Source of the DNA: Tetrapyrgos nigripes
Taxonomy: Eukaryota > Basidiomycota > Agaricomycetes > Agaricales > Campanellaceae
Direction of reading: 5' to 3'
NCBI GenBank assembly: GCA_013368315.1
Contig: JAACJM010000240.1
Coordinates: 62,001 to 126,000 of the forward strand
Length of the DNA stretch: 64,000 bases
The notes under the pieces were generated by a model, which was not told the DNA's origin, ran no database searches, and saw nothing but the letters and a program-made list of their open reading frames with translations. The position numbers were made by a program, and so were the translations under genes. Below, in pieces: positions 35,413 through 44,589 of this stretch. Numbering within the stretch: position 1 is the stretch's first letter; the number at the start of each line of letters is the position of its first letter.

Positions 35413-35502
35413 CAACTAGCATAACAGCCTAGTTGTCGTTGTAGTATTTAGCATAAGTTATTAGAATACAGATAGTATTCTAGTAATCTATCTGTATTCT
35501 AA
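35413..35502. repeat. Hairpin-rich right end of DIRS-like element 1
   Basis: CAACTAG/CTAGTTG (35413-35435) and a 15-bp perfect pair TTAGAATACAGATAG/CTATCTGTATTCTAA (35461-35475 and 35488-35502). Further upstream GGCATG/CATGCC lies near 35346. Confidence 0.65.
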
Positions 35503-35510
35503 TATTCTCT

Positions 35511-38114
35511 CCATACGTACTCATTGCCACGACAGAGCTCAGCTTATTGCCGTTTCTGGCAATTTCCGTCTCTTCCGTCTCTCGTGTCAGTCAACGTCGT
35601 CACCGTCTCCATTCATTTCAGCGACTCCCACCGACGGGCTACTATGGACGCAACTATAATCTGGTCCGGATTCTCTACGTATCATCAACAGTCTCACCAC
35701 TGCTGCCATCAACTCTTGACCATTTCCAACACTGTTTCTGCTGCCATGTACAGTATGGCTTCGAGACTCCATTTGAATATCAGTTGCAACGAAGAGGCTC
35801 TTGCAGATAACGAGGACAGGTATGCTGAGCCTACCTAACACTTTCAAGATAATGTGTGCAGTAGCAATCATATACTAATAGAAGTTTTTGGTAGTATTTC
35901 GATGGTGTGCATGACTTATTGACCACTGGCATTTACCAAGGGCTCAAAGGTCTTTACAGGAGACTCATGTAACTGTTTGGCTATTGTGAGCTGGCATCTG
36001 ACAGTTATCATCCATACTCGCGATTTATCATAATGCTGGACCTATATGACGCGCTATCACAACCTCGTCATTGTGAGGAAGTGTTACAACCCTCTCGCAA
36101 TCATGATGAGGTGTTATATTATTTTGAAATCATGACAGCGAGGTGAGAACGGTACACAACCATCCAATCATTGTTATGGGCTGTGGTCATGCCCTGTCCA
36201 GCATTATATCGTTGAGGACGTTTTGGTGATGGTACACAGAAGTTTCCGTGCCTTGTTTGAGTTCAATGTTGAACCGCCCTCTTGCCCTTCCGATTCGTTC
36301 AAAATGATTCTTCGTGTCTCTCTACTCAGGCAAATTGTGGGCCACGAGACCCCTGTTTGGGCCTTGTGATTGGACGAAGTGAAAGGTTCGAAATCGATTT
36401 CCCTGAACAGGAGTCAAGACAAATCTACAGCTGGATACTTCATGATATAAAATCGAGCCTTGCTGACGGACAACAGGGACGTATGGAATGGTGGCGATCC
36501 AGGACCCTTACTGCTCTAAAAAGTCCGGGTATTCAAAAAGATGATTGTCTTGAACACGCCACCGAGTCTTCTGAACCTCCAGTACACTTCGTAAGGTGTA
36601 TTGAACTAATTTTGCGTGTCCCAAACAAGGCGCGAAGACATGATCATCAGAATAAAGAGATTCGATCAGGTTTTGACTTTCACTGTCCCATAAGACTTGA
36701 GCAATGTCAACTTTCAAGAGAACTTTCAACGGAGCGAGGGATCACTTCAGTATAATCCGGATGTAGGGAATGTCCAACTTCCCCCTGGCCAACTTATTCA
36801 CTTAGGACGGGACCTTCCAACTTGAGGGAACCGATGACACAACAACTTGACTCCATTCGGAAATCCAGTGGATATCGATATGAGTAGATATCATTACCAG
36901 ACCAGTTTAGTGAGCTTGTGAAGCCTTACATCCGGGCACGAGACTCAAAACAAGATTAAGCCAATCTCTGTTAAAAAGCTACAGATGATGATTGATGAAG
37001 GCTATTCAGGCACTCCACTCGCCGAATCCATTACGCGACCCAGGTTGACATCAACCCAAGATGTCAGTGCCCCGAGCTGTACAGCCAAGCATGAACTGGT
37101 TTGCTTGATCTCGGTGCTGATGGCTTGTGGCACAAAAAAAGATCAAAGGGCTTTCAAAGCTTAGAGCTAGTTTCATAAACACATACTGTAGAAGCGGGGG
37201 CATTAACTTGGTTGAAACATCATTGTGGTATCAAATATTATCAATGTACTTACTAGTACCAGTAAAACGTGAGCTGAACTGCTGAATACTTTTCTTCCTC
37301 AACTTCGATACGCTTCTCGGTGCTGATTGGTGAGGAAGTGGAGAACCAGAATCCAGGTCTCCAGGACTATTACCACCAATGCCATACTTGGCTGTTCTTA
37401 CTGATTCGTTGCTTTCTATCATGTATGCGTTCGAGGCCCTGTCTTGTTTAATAGTTTCGAATCGTGAGGGTCCTGAATCGACCGCAGTCAACCAAAGCAG
37501 ACGGTATGATATCATCGAGTTATATGGGGATTGCATGGGGAACTTTTCTGACTGACTGCCTCGGCGCCATCAAGTAAGAACCATTCGTTTTGAATGGATT
37601 GGATCCGGAAGTAATTTGGGGAAGTTGTACAACTGAATAACGAGCCGAGGAGACAGGACTAGCTCATGAGAGATACCATGGGAAGTGGTCCGCTCCCAAT
37701 CTATTACCACCTTAGCTTTTTGGGCGTACATTCATACTAATGAAAATGACATGCAATACATCGAGTGAAGGGTTCCGGAGTCGAGAGATCTTTGATGTAT
37801 ACAGAATTGATACCGAATCATTCAGTCGATGAGGTATTCCAATGCTAACGAATGATATTCATTATGGATCGTGGGTGCAAAGGCTAAAATCCATTCAGAG
37901 ATCCGACTGTGAATTTAAAAGCCTAGCAAGAGCACGTACACTCAAGCACTCCCCCATTTGCATCTGCATCACCTCATAGTGGACTCCTCGATCCGACAGA
38001 ACAGCTTGGACCAAAAAGCGTAGGTACAGCATCCCTTGCCTACATGACTCCCTTCATCATGCTCAACAGTGCGCAGCCCAGCTTGACCATTCGTGATTCT
38101 CATCGACAACGAAC
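35511..38114. other. Unassigned interval
   Basis: About 2.6 kb with no recognised gene. A frame at about 35530-35810 (+) contains PPTGYYGRNYNLVRILYV and is otherwise unknown. A 157-codon frame at 36282-36755 (+) contains IGRSERFEIDFPEQESRQIY and is also unrecognised; it is open and polar and could be a real exon. Near 36200-36235 lies the partner of the short repeat at about 27960. Confidence 0.3.
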
Positions 38115-38898
38115 ATGAGAGCTCCCAGGACCCCAATGTACCGCATCCAACACTTTCCCCAATATCCAACCCATGAAGGGTACCATCCCGCTCCAGCAGT
38201 AGCAACGTCACAAACGTTCCTGGCCGAAAGCCAAGTGACGACTCAAACGCGCTCTGCTCCCCAATACGCGTTGGTAAGCCGTTCTCGTCGATGTCCCAGT
38301 CATCCTCTATTCATCCATACCCGAGCCCGTGCACCAGCGTCATATTGCCAGCCCTGATATGACCGATGCGCCTATGTCGTCACCACTACCGCCAACCCCT
38401 CCCAACCCCTCAAGACTCTACACCACTATCCCTCTTCCACCTCAAGTCAACGTTGACGTGTCAGTAATCCCATTCCTCCAGTCGGGCTCTGGGTCTGGGC
38501 TAGACATCGACTTGCGTATGTCGTCAAGACAGCTTGGACTGAGAGGTGAACCAGGGACGGGGTCGAGGACGAGGACACAGTTGCAAAGGTACCTCGGCGC
38601 GCCAGCGACGAGTCCAACAATACCCTCAATGACGGTGTTACACCCCGAGCTACCTTGGCCGATTACGGTGTATCGGTCAGGAATGGGGTTGGGGTATGTG
38701 ACGGTATGGGATGTATTGGTGACCATAGTGGAGTCGTTGAGGTTACCGGTACCGATACCGATGCCTCTGGGCATCGGCAGCGACGGAACGAGAGGGAGCA
38801 GAAGCAGGATTAGGTTGGATTATTTGCCAGGGAGGCGGTTTGTAGGGTTGAGAAAAAGCGAGTCGGGCGAGGATGTATGGTATATGGATGTTGTATGA
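38115..38898 (+). CDS. DUF6699-family protein, copy A
   Basis: Predicted 239 residues from exons 38115-38273 and 38338-38898, with a 64-nt GT-AG intron in phase 0. Exon 1 reads MRAPRTPMYRIQHFPQYPTH. Exon 2 begins RHIASPDMTDAPMSS and carries the Pro-rich linker PPLPPTPPNPSRLY-like, VIPFLQSGSGSGLDIDLRMS, LGAPATSPTIPSMTVLHP and the core LPWPITVYRSGMGLGYVTV, WDVLVTIVESLRLPV, LDYLPGRRFVGLRKS and EDVWYMDVV. The family is known as DUF6699 in mushroom-forming fungi and has no established function. The intron site is identical to that of copy B. No membrane segment or signal peptide. The frame is intact. Confidence 0.82.
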
Positions 38899-39445
38899 GT
38901 ATGAGCGTTGATATTTGCGCACGGACCACCATGTATATTCCTCTCGATGCCTATGTTGTATTATAATGTATCTGCAGTTAGCCTCCCTAGAAATAAATCA
39001 AGACAGTGTTCACGCACAATAAAGAAAGTCTAGACGTGGCCAAGACAAACTGACGCGTCTAAAGCACCATACACCGACTGCAAAGTAACGTATTAGCTTG
39101 GACAATAAAAACGCGTATAATAACAACCACGCATGATGAAGACCACAAATCACCTGAAACAAGAGTGACCAACTTCTCCAGCTACTCATAAAGATTGGGG
39201 TCTTTGATCTGTCGTTGCATTTCCCTTTCTTCCCCAAACCACCACCAAGAGGTCCGCCGTCGTCCTTGTGACGCATTTTGAGTCTTTGAGTCTTCGTCGT
39301 CGTCGTATTAGCCTTACGCGAGCCATATTGAGCTGGTGGAAGCCGGCGTATAGCCACAGTTGTTGGGAAAGAGGTATGTTGTCATTGGGACCGATGAGCA
39401 GAGGGAGCGCTGAGCAGTCCGTAGAACACCAAAGCAGCCAGCACG
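38899..39445. other. Intergenic, one unrecognised minus-strand frame
   Basis: A minus-strand frame at 39357-39010 starts MAIRRLPPAQYGSRKANTTT and contains a basic, glycine-rich stretch DDGGPLGGGLGKKGK, then hydrophobic residues. It could be a small spliced gene divergent from the next DUF6699 copy, but I cannot name it. Confidence 0.3.
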
Positions 39446-40225
39446 ATGCCAGTACCAGTCACACCCCACCCATACCACCTTCCACAACGACCTCAACATT
39501 GCCCAAAACCACCTCCAGCTACTTCTGAATACCATTCCCATACATCTCTAGGATATGCAACAGATGCGTTGTCCTCCCTGCGGCATCGTCTAGTGACCCA
39601 GCTATCGCCATATCAGACGTTTTCCGGTACTTCAAATCCTTCCCTGCTGTGGAGCACAACGACGACGATGTCGGTTACTTGGTCCGTGCACGAGAATCCC
39701 AAAGCGCGCATGTCGACACCGAGTAGCTGGACTTGGGACACCCATAAGATACAAGACGAGGCACCGACACGTCCCTGCTCCAGCATCCCTCTACCAGGTC
39801 AAGTCGGGCACGACGTCGACCTGATACCGCTTCTCAGGTCGGGGTCTGGCCTCGACATTGACCTGAGAATGTCGCCTGTTGTGCTTTGTGGGCGTAATGA
39901 TGGGTGGGACAAACACTTGTTGAGACCGGCGACAAATCCTCCTCTACCGTCCATGAGCATAGTACACCCGGCGCTGCCATGGGCGGTGACGGTTCATAGG
40001 TCGGCATACGAGTTTGTGACGGTGAAGGACGTGATGGTGACGATTCTTGGGGTACTGGCAACTCCCGTTGAACAGATGATGCCTGGGGAGCCGGTTTGGC
40101 AGAAAAAGGAAAGAGAAGAGAAGTGCACGGACTGGACAAGGCTGGACTACCTCCCCGGCACAAAATTGGTTGGATTGAGGAAGAGTCGGCGAGGCGAAGA
40201 TATTTGGGTTATGGAAGTGGTATGA
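39446..40225 (+). CDS. DUF6699-family protein, copy D (divergent)
   Basis: A 259-codon frame; the start at 39446 is the first ATG in frame, and the N-terminal 90 residues are His/Pro/Thr-rich. The C-terminal half carries the family pattern: IPLPGQVGHDVDLIPLLRSG, LDIDLRMSP, RPATNPPLPSMSIVHP, LPWAVTVHRSAYEFVTVKDV, LDYLPGTKLVGLRKS and EDIWVMEVV. It differs strongly from copies A-C and lacks their MR(A/T)P exon, so it is an older paralogue. It lies 547 bp downstream of copy A in the same orientation. The initiating exon could be different if an upstream intron exists. Confidence 0.72.
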   Translation: MPVPVTPHPYHLPQRPQHCPKPPPATSEYHSHTSLGYATDALSSLRHRLVTQLSPYQTFSGTSNPSLLWSTTTTMSVTWSVHENPKARMSTPSSWTWDTHKIQDEAPTRPCSSIPLPGQVGHDVDLIPLLRSGSGLDIDLRMSPVVLCGRNDGWDKHLLRPATNPPLPSMSIVHPALPWAVTVHRSAYEFVTVKDVMVTILGVLATPVEQMMPGEPVWQKKEREEKCTDWTRLDYLPGTKLVGLRKSRRGEDIWVMEVV

Positions 40226-40300
40226 GTTTGGTTCCAAAAGGACATGATACGGTTTCTTCTTTTATACAATTATTTATGGACTGGTCACTGTAACAATAGG

Positions 40301-40711
40301 TCATTTTATTCCATCTACTACGCACCGTAACGCACCTTTTTCAGATAAATTCGCTGGAAGCAAAAACATAGCAAGCAGAACTAGCTGGGGAAAGAAAAAG
40401 GCGAGTCCAGCCTCAGAGATAGACGCAGAAAAATTCTTCATATCACTCCGATCTCTGGTGGTCAAGGAAGAACCCGGTGGATGTTGTTTGTCTCGCTTGG
40501 CTTCAGCGTAAGCTACATAGCCACACACGAGGTTGACTACAAACCACGCCTCTAACTTCTCCGTAGTTACTGCTTCGGTCCCCTCAAGGGGCTCGGTTTT
40601 TTCTCGTTTCTGGTGGAACGAAGACCCCTTTCTCATCTCGTACCTCGGCTTCCTTTCTATGAAATGGACTGAAGTTTCGCTTTTTTTCTTTGCTTCTTCT
40701 GGTCCAAACAA
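40301..40711 (-). CDS. Unrecognised 136-codon frame
   Basis: Open on the minus strand; its initiating codon is not a good ATG context. It contains VVNLVCGYVAYAEAKRDK and, near the C terminus, a hydrophobic segment LAFFFPQLVLLAMFLLPA that could span a membrane. No family was recognised. It may be chance, so confidence is low. Confidence 0.2.
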   Translation of the reverse strand: MFGPEEAKKKSETSVHFIERKPRYEMRKGSSFHQKREKTEPLEGTEAVTTEKLEAWFVVNLVCGYVAYAEAKRDKQHPPGSSLTTRDRSDMKNFSASISEAGLAFFFPQLVLLAMFLLPANLSEKGALRCVVDGIK

Positions 40712-40924
40712 CTTTCTACGTCTCTTACCTGCAGAGCTTTCGACAAGGTGCGTTCTTTTTACTCACATGTGATCATGAAAATGACTTATCGTCATACACG
40801 TCATACAAAATGGGACTAACTCAATATGCACGAACCAAGCACGAACAGAAGATATACCACCATCTTTGTGCAAGTTGCATGATGGTCATCCATGACCTAG
40901 TTTTAAACATGTTCGCAACGACTT

Positions 40925-41422
40925 CTTCTTGGAAATCTACCTCTGGCGGACCACGTCACCAACCGCCTTTTGCTCTCTGAATACTCTAACAACTCTTCTC
41001 GACCTGGAGGTATCGAGGTGACTGTAGCCTTCCAATCCAATTACACCCAAACTATCTTCCGAATCCCCAGCGACAACGAACCTCACCAGAACTGTTCTTC
41101 CCGCCTCATGTCCAACTCTGCCTCTTCTTCGTCTTAAACTTACCTCTACAATGCCTCCGCCCCTGATGCTCCTAAACCAGAGCAGTCCATTCAGTATTAC
41201 AGGGCTAGTAGTGTGGCTTTGATGTTGGATGGATATAATAATTCTGCGGCTTTGGGAGCGAGTGGGACTGTGGATACTCCCTTGCCTGACGGTATTGATA
41301 CGACGCTATTACAGCGTTTGAGCAGGACTTTCGGAAAGGAGATTACGCTAGTAGTAGACGGTGCTTGTGGAAGATGGACTGCTCCAACCTATGGGGTTGT
41401 TGGTTTACTTTGCCTGTTCTAG
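40925..41422 (+). pseudogene. Fragment of an Agaricomycete secreted-type hypothetical protein
   Basis: In one plus-strand frame it reads SRPGGIEVTVAFQSNYTQTI, FRIPSDNEPHQNCSSRLMS, then a TAA near 41136, then the same frame continues with EQSIQYYRASSVALMLDGYN, DTPLPDGIDTTLLQRLSRTF and EITLVVDGACGRW. The wording (LDGYNN, DTPLP.GIDT.LL, VDGA) is one I associate with secreted, N-glycosylation-rich proteins of mushrooms with no assigned function. The premature stop and missing N terminus mark it as decayed. Confidence 0.45.
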
Positions 41423-41745
41423 ACTGTCAGTCATATAATCTGATTCTTCGTGTTAATGCGCTCACATGTATACATGTATATTCTAACAAATGATGTATAT
41501 CTTAATGCACGCAGAATCAGACACTGTCAGGACAACTAGCTTCAGATGTGCCCAAACGCTGAGAGTACTCGACGCCCCTAAATGCATGGCTGTGTTCTTG
41601 TAGGCAAAGAGCTACTAGCTTACATAGCGCGTCTGAGTCCTCCTTCACTAGTTCTACTAGTACCCCATTATCCCAATCAAAACGCTTTCCTATTGACGAA
41701 TTTGTGGTAGACCTACTGAGCCACTTCCCTGTAATAAAAAATACC
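41423..41745. other. No feature seen
   Basis: AT-rich spacer between the secreted-protein fragment and the MITE. No open frame of note. Confidence 0.4.
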
Positions 41746-42273
41746 TGGTGATGTGCGGGCCAGGGCCGGGGTTTGTAGGGCTCGGGCCTTGTAAAATCCC
41801 AGGCCCGGCCCTAGGCCAGGGCTTTTTACAGAATTTTTTTGTCCATTACTGAGTAATTTACAAACATGCAGACATGCCAAAATTGGCCATTAAAGTGTAC
41901 TTTAGACTGTTTCTAGGCTCTAGGACAATATTTCAATGCCAGAAGTTAGGCGGAACCAAAGTGAAACTAAGGTGGAACTCAAGTGTCAGATATAAGTGCA
42001 GTACTGTGAAGCAATTACAGGTATACACATTGGTACAATTCAGCAGTAGGACACCTGTAATAGCTCCGTTTGACTACAAGAGTTATATTGTCATTGAATA
42101 TGAGCCATTGTCAAGTACTTAATCTTGCTGTCGGGTACGCCCGACAGGCTCTGGGCTTCGGGCCTCCCAAATTTCAGTCCTATAAGCTCGAGCATTGGGT
42201 CGGGCCAGGTCTGGGCTTTTAGGGCCGGGCTTGGGCGGGCTTCGGGCTTTAAGCCCTGGCCCGCGCATCACTA
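41746..42273. mobile_element. hAT-like MITE
   Basis: 528 bp. The left end TGGTGATGTGCGGGCCAGGG and the reverse complement of the right end TAGTGATGCGCGGGCCAGGG differ at 2 of 20 positions. GGGCC-rich subterminal repeats lie at both ends and the centre is AT-rich with no gene. TAGTGATG plus GGGC repeats is typical of hAT-type non-autonomous elements. The 8 bases on the two sides do not match, so the target duplication has decayed or the boundary is off. Confidence 0.7.
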
Positions 42274-42568
42274 GCTCCATCTCATAATGATTGCACGCTG
42301 TCCATCGGAAAGGCTGCTACTTAGTCGCTGGAAGTCGTAAAGTGCTCTTTTAGGATGAAGTCAATGAGATGTGTTGGTAAGTACGGCGAGAATGGGATTT
42401 ATTCAATTAGGAGGGTACTTAGATAGCAAGACGAAAGCAAACGCAAAGCATACAGACAAATTTGACCCTCATGACCAGGTTACGGCTCTATTCTGAATAC
42501 TATATCATTTGGGTATACGGACTATCAGCCATAACTTAGTCATATCTAGTCTGATCTTCCAAGTAAGT
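42274..42568. other. No gene seen
   Basis: Contains diverged copies of the AAGACGAAAGCAAACGCAAA phrase found downstream of other RYPCLT genes, so it is part of the duplicated unit. Confidence 0.35.
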
Positions 42569-43389
42569 TCAATGGATTGTAAGCATGACGACTCGAACTA
42601 CTATGACATACTTACGACAGCTTTGGCAGACATTCCGACCACGGAAACCAAAAGTTTGTTCCGTTTGACGCGCAGTGGTATCGTACTGAGCCTTTGGATT
42701 GCCGACTGTGGCTGGCTCTAGTATGTCAGCGTTGGGGTCTAAGAAGCTCTCTGGAATCCCACTGCTTCTAGATCTCTGCTCCCGGCCGTGGCGCTCGAGG
42801 ATACCCTTCATTGAAACCAACAAATGAGGATAAGTGACCAGTTCTCCATGAAAATACCTGTATACTCACCACAAGTGAAGTCAAACTCGCTTGAATATCA
42901 TCGTAGCAGTGGACTATTTGAGGGATTGTTGTGAGGTTATGGTAGACATAGACATGCATAGAAGTCCAGCGGAATATATGATAGGATGATTCTTCCTTCA
43001 TAAGAGATAGCCTATCTTCGAATCTGCAAAACAAATGGCGAGAGGGTGAGCATGAAGAAGTGCGTTAGAACAATACCATAAATTCACGATGTCAACTCGC
43101 ACCTCCAGACATCCGACTCGTGAGTACACCATACAGTTGCAGAGATTCGTTCTTCCCGACAACGTCGTAAGGCATCTTGAACATGACAGATAGATTTATC
43201 CAAGGCATGGAGTGTCAGGCAAGGATACCGACGGCGAAGGATGAGGAGTCCAAAAGATACGAGAATGATGATGATTGAATATCGGAATAGGGGCTCGAGA
43301 ACGGTATCAGCAGACCCTACGACGTCGACTTGCGTTGCCACCATATTCGACAATGATGGTTTCACGTCGCTGGTCTCAATGCCGGGCAT
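42569..43389 (-). CDS. RYPCLT-family membrane protein, array copy 3 (longest)
   Basis: Predicted about 225 residues from exons 43389-43103, 43023-42870 and 42805-42569. Exon 1: MPGIETSDVKPSLSNMVATQ, membrane segment LFRYSIIIILVSFGLLIL, then RRRYPCLTLHALDKSI and ALRRCREERISATVWCTHES. Exon 2 (154 nt): RFEDRLSLMKEESSYHIFRW, HVYVYHNLTTIPQIVHCYDD. Exon 3: GILERHGREQRSRSSGIPES and a long polar tail ending RGRNVCQSCR. A GTAAGT at about 42618 could add a third intron and change the tail. Unlike its neighbours, exon 3 stays open well beyond ILEPAT. The basic residues after the hydrophobic segment suggest the C-terminal bulk faces the cytosol. Function unknown. Confidence 0.72.
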
Positions 43390-44050
43390 GAATTAGAGAT
43401 GAAAGGAGAAGGTAACGGAGTTAACGTTATGCTGGAGAGAGCCTAGAGGGGCGTTCTGACGCTGAAAACCGTTCAGAGCAGAGGCGTTGTTATATATGTT
43501 GTGTTGTGGATTTCCTTATATAGAAGTACATTTATTCTAGAGCTATTCAGGTGCATCTTGAGAGCATACACATCGCCGATGGCTCCGATTGGTCCACAGA
43601 AATAGAATATATGATTGAGGGCTGGAGGCTGGTTGCCGAACATAGCCTCGAGGACGTCCGTTGAAAGTTGGAATCATTCATAGCCCTGTCATCCATACCT
43701 TACTCTTTCTTGGCTCTAACGCGATCTCTTCGTACGTCCTACGCAGCACCACTTCCTGATCTGAATTAGCCTTGCTCAGTCACAGCTATTTCAATATCAT
43801 CAGCGTTCAACTTAGGTTCAGAGCGCATTGATACCAACAGCTTTGACAAACATACCGTACCGACTGACTAACGCAATTTACGAGTGCCTGATGGGTCAGC
43901 CGTACTGACATGGTTTCAGCTGAGGCCGTTAAGAGCAATGTCTCTTTGTTTACGCCTGGCGCATTCGATGATTCCCTTCATCATCATCAAATAGGGTGAA
44001 AGATTGGTTGTGATTAGTATGAGTAGATAATTAAGGCTGTTGATCCAGGT
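43390..44050. other. Spacer between array copies
   Basis: Contains the promoter of copy 3 (TATATA near 43490, minus strand) and the degenerate last exon of copy 4 (about 43990, GIIECARRKQRDIA). No other gene. Confidence 0.4.
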
Positions 44051-44567
44051 CTATGCACTCATAAAGATTGCAGCCCGAATCATCTGGATATCTTCATAAC
44101 AGCGAACTACCCTCGGTATGATTTTAAGATGATAATCAATGTAGGTATGCATAGTTGACCAGAGAAAGACATGGCGAGATAACTCTCCCTTCATCGAGGA
44201 AAGGGTATCCTCAGCTCTAGAGTAATGACAGACGACGGAGTGATAATTAATTTCAGCGGAAGATGAAATGTTCAACCAAATGAACTCATACTTACCTCCA
44301 CAGATCCGCTTCATAACAAGCCCACACAGTCGCAGAGATTCGTCCCACGTGACAACGTTCCAATGCATCGTGAGCTTCGGAGATGTGGTGTTCCAGACAA
44401 TGAAGAGTCAGGCACGGATAGTGGTAGCGAAGGATGAAAAGTCCACAAGATACGAGGATGACAACGATTGAATATCGAAATAGGGGCTCGAGGATTTGAG
44501 TGTTGATCTGAGTGCCTACCGCATCCGACAATGGTGGTCTTGGGATGCTGGACTCGATGCTGAGCAT
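44051..44567 (-). CDS. RYPCLT-family membrane protein, array copy 4 (splice donor lost)
   Basis: Exon 1 runs 44567-44296 (MLSIESSIPRPPLSDAVGTQ, membrane segment LFRYSIVVILVSCGLFIL, RYHYPCLTLHCLEHHI). Exon 2 starts at 44216 (RAEDTLSSMKGELSRHVFLW, then HLKIIPRVVRCYEDIQMI). Phases match the other copies. At the end of exon 2 the expected donor GTGAGT is ATGAGT, so the frame runs into AIFMSA and a stop at 44051. The protein would be about 142 residues without the exon 3 tail. The homologue of exon 3 remains downstream. Either a truncated isoform or an early pseudogene. Confidence 0.68.
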
Positions 44568-44589
44568 GAGGGACAATGAATGGTGGGGG

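Larger units (their letters stand above)
29631..35510 (+). mobile_element. DIRS-like tyrosine-recombinase retrotransposon, element 1
   Basis: Order on the plus strand: gag-like protein, reverse transcriptase plus RNase H, then a tyrosine recombinase. This is the DIRS-order arrangement, in which integration uses a tyrosine recombinase and not a DDE integrase or aspartic protease. Both flanks of the coding part are packed with short hairpins (29631-29885 and 35413-35502). I take these as the terminal regions, but I could not prove the split repeats expected of DIRS elements. One in-frame TGA lies between RT and RNase H, so the copy may be inactive. The boundaries are approximate. Confidence 0.85.

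Noticed and set aside
35132..35422. Minus-strand frame with an AT-hook-like KRGRPRKS
   Set aside because: It is antisense within the terminal region of the DIRS-like element, has no other domain, and is probably chance.
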